DNA of 15,087 bases from NCBI GenBank assembly GCA_937958735.1, contig CALGNG010000333.1:1-15087 (forward strand). The letters are read 5' to 3'. The notes under the pieces are model-generated. The model was not told the DNA's origin. It did no database searches and saw only the letters and a program-made list of their open reading frames with translations. Shown one piece after another: positions 13,235 through 15,087 of this stretch; position 1 is the stretch's first letter; each line of letters starts with the position of its first letter. A program made the position numbers and the translations under genes. The stretch comes from an uncultured Aquimarina sp. (GTDB lineage Bacteria; Bacteroidota; Bacteroidia; Flavobacteriales; Flavobacteriaceae).

Positions 13235-13522
13235 TTACAGGCTTTTAAAAATTTCTAACTTTTCGGCATTACAGCTGCTTAGTTCTATGTAGGTTTTGTT
13301 TTCTTCAGGGAAGGTGTGTATGGCCAAATGACTTTCGGCCAAAAGCCAAAAACAGGTATAGCCTTGGTTTTCGAAACTGTGTTCAGAAAAGGTAATAATG
13401 GTAAAACCGCTTTTTTCTAACTTGTCTTTAAAGTTGTTTTTTAACCTTATAGGGCTACACTCCTTTATCCATTGGGTGTGGTTGTAGATTTGAGCGGCTG
13501 TTTTTTTGTAAGTCGTGGACAT
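13235..13522 (-). CDS. speD: S-adenosylmethionine decarboxylase, short prokaryotic type
   Basis: SpeD decarboxylates SAM to supply the aminopropyl donor for spermidine synthase. It is made as a proenzyme cut between Glu and Ser to form a pyruvoyl group. The motif LAESHLAIHTFPEENKTYIE is visible with the cleavage site E63/S64, H69 and, in SSCN, C84. The Ser-His-Cys spacing equals that of the well-studied T. maritima enzyme as I recall it (S63, H68, C83). At 95 residues it is shorter than the usual 110-130: it ends 11 residues after C84, and the N-terminal GKHLL-type strand is diverged. The downstream channel gene begins 1 nt after its stop, which argues that this stop is genuine. It follows speE by 21 nt. 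Activity is probable but not proven because of the short C-terminus. Confidence 0.87.
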   Translation of the reverse strand: MSTTYKKTAAQIYNHTQWIKECSPIRLKNNFKDKLEKSGFTIITFSEHSFENQGYTCFWLLAESHLAIHTFPEENKTYIELSSCNAEKLEIFKSL

Positions 13523-13543
13523 GTCTTAAATGGCTAACTATGG

Positions 13544-15087
13544 TTAATACAAATCCCAATTCCCTTTTAGGTAATATTGGTGTAATATTGGATTGTGAAT
13601 TTTATTTATCTTAATGGAATCTTTAGCAGTGGGGTTAAAAAAACTGTTTTTCCCAAACGAGGTTATCAATTGCATAGCCTCTGTAGTAATCCACTGGGTA
13701 GATACGTTTTTAAAACTTAAACTACGAAGTTGCTTTTTTAAGCCCTCCGAATTCTGCGTCTTACTTCCTATAATCCAACCCCACTCTCCCATAGAAATTA
13801 CTTGATTGTGCATGGGTACCGTGCTAAACCCTACAGATTGCAAAGTCTTATTTATACAATTATAGGCCTTGGTGGCAAAGTATGGGCTGCCTGCCTGGGT
13901 AATAATAAAACCGTTGGGCCTTAATTTACGGTAACAATGGGTATAAAATTCGTGAGAATATAAGCGTCCTAGCTCTATATTTCTAGGGTCTGGTAGGTCT
14001 ATAATTATTACATCGTAAAAAGATTGGGTATCCTGTTCTAAATGGTTGTAGGCATCTCTGTTGTAAATGGTTAACTTAGGACTACTCATGGACCCTTTAT
14101 TTATCTCTACAAGTATCTCATTTTCTTTTCCCAACTGGGTCATTTTACCATCCAAATCTACCATATCTATTTTCTGGACGCTTGAATATTTTAGGGTTTC
14201 GCGCACAGCACAACCATCTCCGCCTCCTAAAATTAAAACTTCTCTAGGTTTTTTTGCCAATTGCATAATAGGATGTACCAAAGGCTCGTGATACATTTCC
14301 TCGTCTATAGAACAAAATTGCAAATTGCCATTTAGATATAACCAATGTTCTTTTTTCCACTCGGTTAATACTATTTTTTGGTATTTGGTTTGTTCGGAAA
14401 AAACCACTTTGTCTTTATACTTTTTTTGTTCGCCCCATTGTATAATAGGATTAGTATAGGTTATACCTGCCATTAAAACCATAAACACGATTAAAAGTAT
14501 CCCTTGTAATTTTCTAAACTTAGTCGATTCTATTTTATCTTTAAATCTAAATAGAACAATGCCCGCAACCAAAAAATTAATAATTCCTAGTACAAAAGGA
14601 GTGTAGGACAGCCCTAAAATAGGTAGCCCTACAAAGGCAAAAAATACGCCCCCTAATAGACTACCGTAATAGTCTTTTTCTAGTATAGAAGAGATATTGG
14701 TTTTTAGGTCTTCGTATTCGGTATTGATACGGACTACTAAAGGGATTTCTAATCCTATGAGTAAGCCCACTAACATGCTTAATAGATAAATTAAGGGTTC
14801 GTAGTATATAGAAAAGGCCGCAATAGTATAGACGATTACAGAGGAAAATGCTACGACTAAGGATAGACTTACTTCTAAAAGTAAAAAATTTTGAAGTAGA
14901 TTTTTGGTAATTCGTTTACTAAATCTACTTCCTAATCCCATACAAAACAGCATTAAAGAAACAATCATGGTCCATTGAAAAATGGAATTACCTATAAAAT
15001 AGGTGGCTAAAGTAGACAATACATATTCTGCTACGATACCTGCAAAACCTGTTGCAAAAATGGCTGTTTTTAAAACAAAAGAATTGT
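13544..15087 (-). CDS. speE: Spermidine synthase (polyamine aminopropyltransferase) with N-terminal membrane domain, partial
   Basis: The frame is open to the right edge, so the true start lies outside the window. A TTG at 15019 is internal, because the upstream codons read IFATGFAGIVAEYVLSTLA, typical family sequence. The visible 513 residues begin with about six or seven hydrophobic helices (down to roughly 14470), followed by the cytosolic aminopropyltransferase domain. That domain shows KYQKIVLT, YLNGNLQFCSIDEEMYHE, the SAM-binding LILGGGDGCAVRETLKY, VDLD, and the catalytic IIDLPDPRN with both aspartates of the DxxD pair. It transfers the aminopropyl group from decarboxylated SAM to putrescine or a similar amine. 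Membrane-fused forms of this enzyme are known in several phyla. It is the first visible gene of the speE-speD-channel operon. Confidence 0.93.
   Translation of the reverse strand, partial: NSFVLKTAIFATGFAGIVAEYVLSTLATYFIGNSIFQWTMIVSLMLFCMGLGSRFSKRITKNLLQNFLLLEVSLSLVVAFSSVIVYTIAAFSIYYEPLIYLLSMLVGLLIGLEIPLVVRINTEYEDLKTNISSILEKDYYGSLLGGVFFAFVGLPILGLSYTPFVLGIINFLVAGIVLFRFKDKIESTKFRKLQGILLIVFMVLMAGITYTNPIIQWGEQKKYKDKVVFSEQTKYQKIVLTEWKKEHWLYLNGNLQFCSIDEEMYHEPLVHPIMQLAKKPREVLILGGGDGCAVRETLKYSSVQKIDMVDLDGKMTQLGKENEILVEINKGSMSSPKLTIYNRDAYNHLEQDTQSFYDVIIIDLPDPRNIELGRLYSHEFYTHCYRKLRPNGFIITQAGSPYFATKAYNCINKTLQSVGFSTVPMHNQVISMGEWGWIIGSKTQNSEGLKKQLRSLSFKNVSTQWITTEAMQLITSFGKNSFFNPTAKDSIKINKIHNPILHQYYLKGNWDLY

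Noticed and set aside
14998..15019. TTG at 15019 as the start of speE
   Set aside because: The frame continues open to the window edge with typical membrane sequence (IFATGFAGIVAEYVL), so the start is outside the window.

Overview
The window looks like chromosomal DNA of a low-GC Bacteroidota bacterium, most likely a member of the Flavobacteriaceae. The basis is the AT-rich sequence, protein sequences typical of flavobacteria (an Mrp without its C-terminal CxxC, a ThiF-rhodanese fusion, a membrane-anchored TlpA-like thioredoxin), weak Shine-Dalgarno signals, and several upstream boxes matching the Bacteroidota -7 element TAnnTTTG. No tRNA, rRNA, CRISPR array, complete insertion sequence or phage gene was seen. 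Most of the content is housekeeping and stress metabolism.

Left part (1-4809): the first 407 codons of uvrC run off the left edge on the minus strand. Divergent from it is a tight plus-strand run: a RimK-type ATP-grasp glutamate ligase, a zinc-dependent AstE/aspartoacylase-family hydrolase 4 nt later, and 5-formyltetrahydrofolate cyclo-ligase overlapping it by 8 nt. A stand-alone CheY-like receiver protein and a membrane-anchored TlpA-like thioredoxin follow.

Middle part (4797-9016): a minus-strand Fe-S maturation operon (mrp, a NifU C-terminal-domain protein, and an unrecognised 171-residue protein with a TTG start) converges on the thioredoxin gene. Next come a peroxiredoxin-like gene, a ThiE/TenI-like gene and a yiaA homologue, all on the minus strand. 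Between the last two, a strong terminator hairpin carries the -33 box of the next gene inside its stem.

Right part (9171-15087): a 493-residue helical protein of unknown function, with a run of 12 A near its start, converges on a ThiF/MoeB-rhodanese gene. The 499 nt beyond that gene contain no intact gene, but they are not empty. They hold a small hairpin, a 108-bp element with perfect 12-bp terminal inverted repeats resembling a REP/MITE, and a decayed copy of an internal part of the adjacent ThiF gene. The last unit is a minus-strand operon, speE (5' end outside the window) - speD - two-TM/RCK potassium channel. It couples polyamine synthesis to a channel, with only 1 nt between the speD stop and the channel start.

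The observations most worth following are the speE-speD-channel operon with its unusually short SpeD, the pairing of the RimK ligase with the AstE/aspartoacylase-type hydrolase, the decayed thiF duplicate beside the inverted-repeat element, and three genes whose TAnnTTTG box lies exactly 4 nt before the ATG, which suggests leaderless mRNAs.
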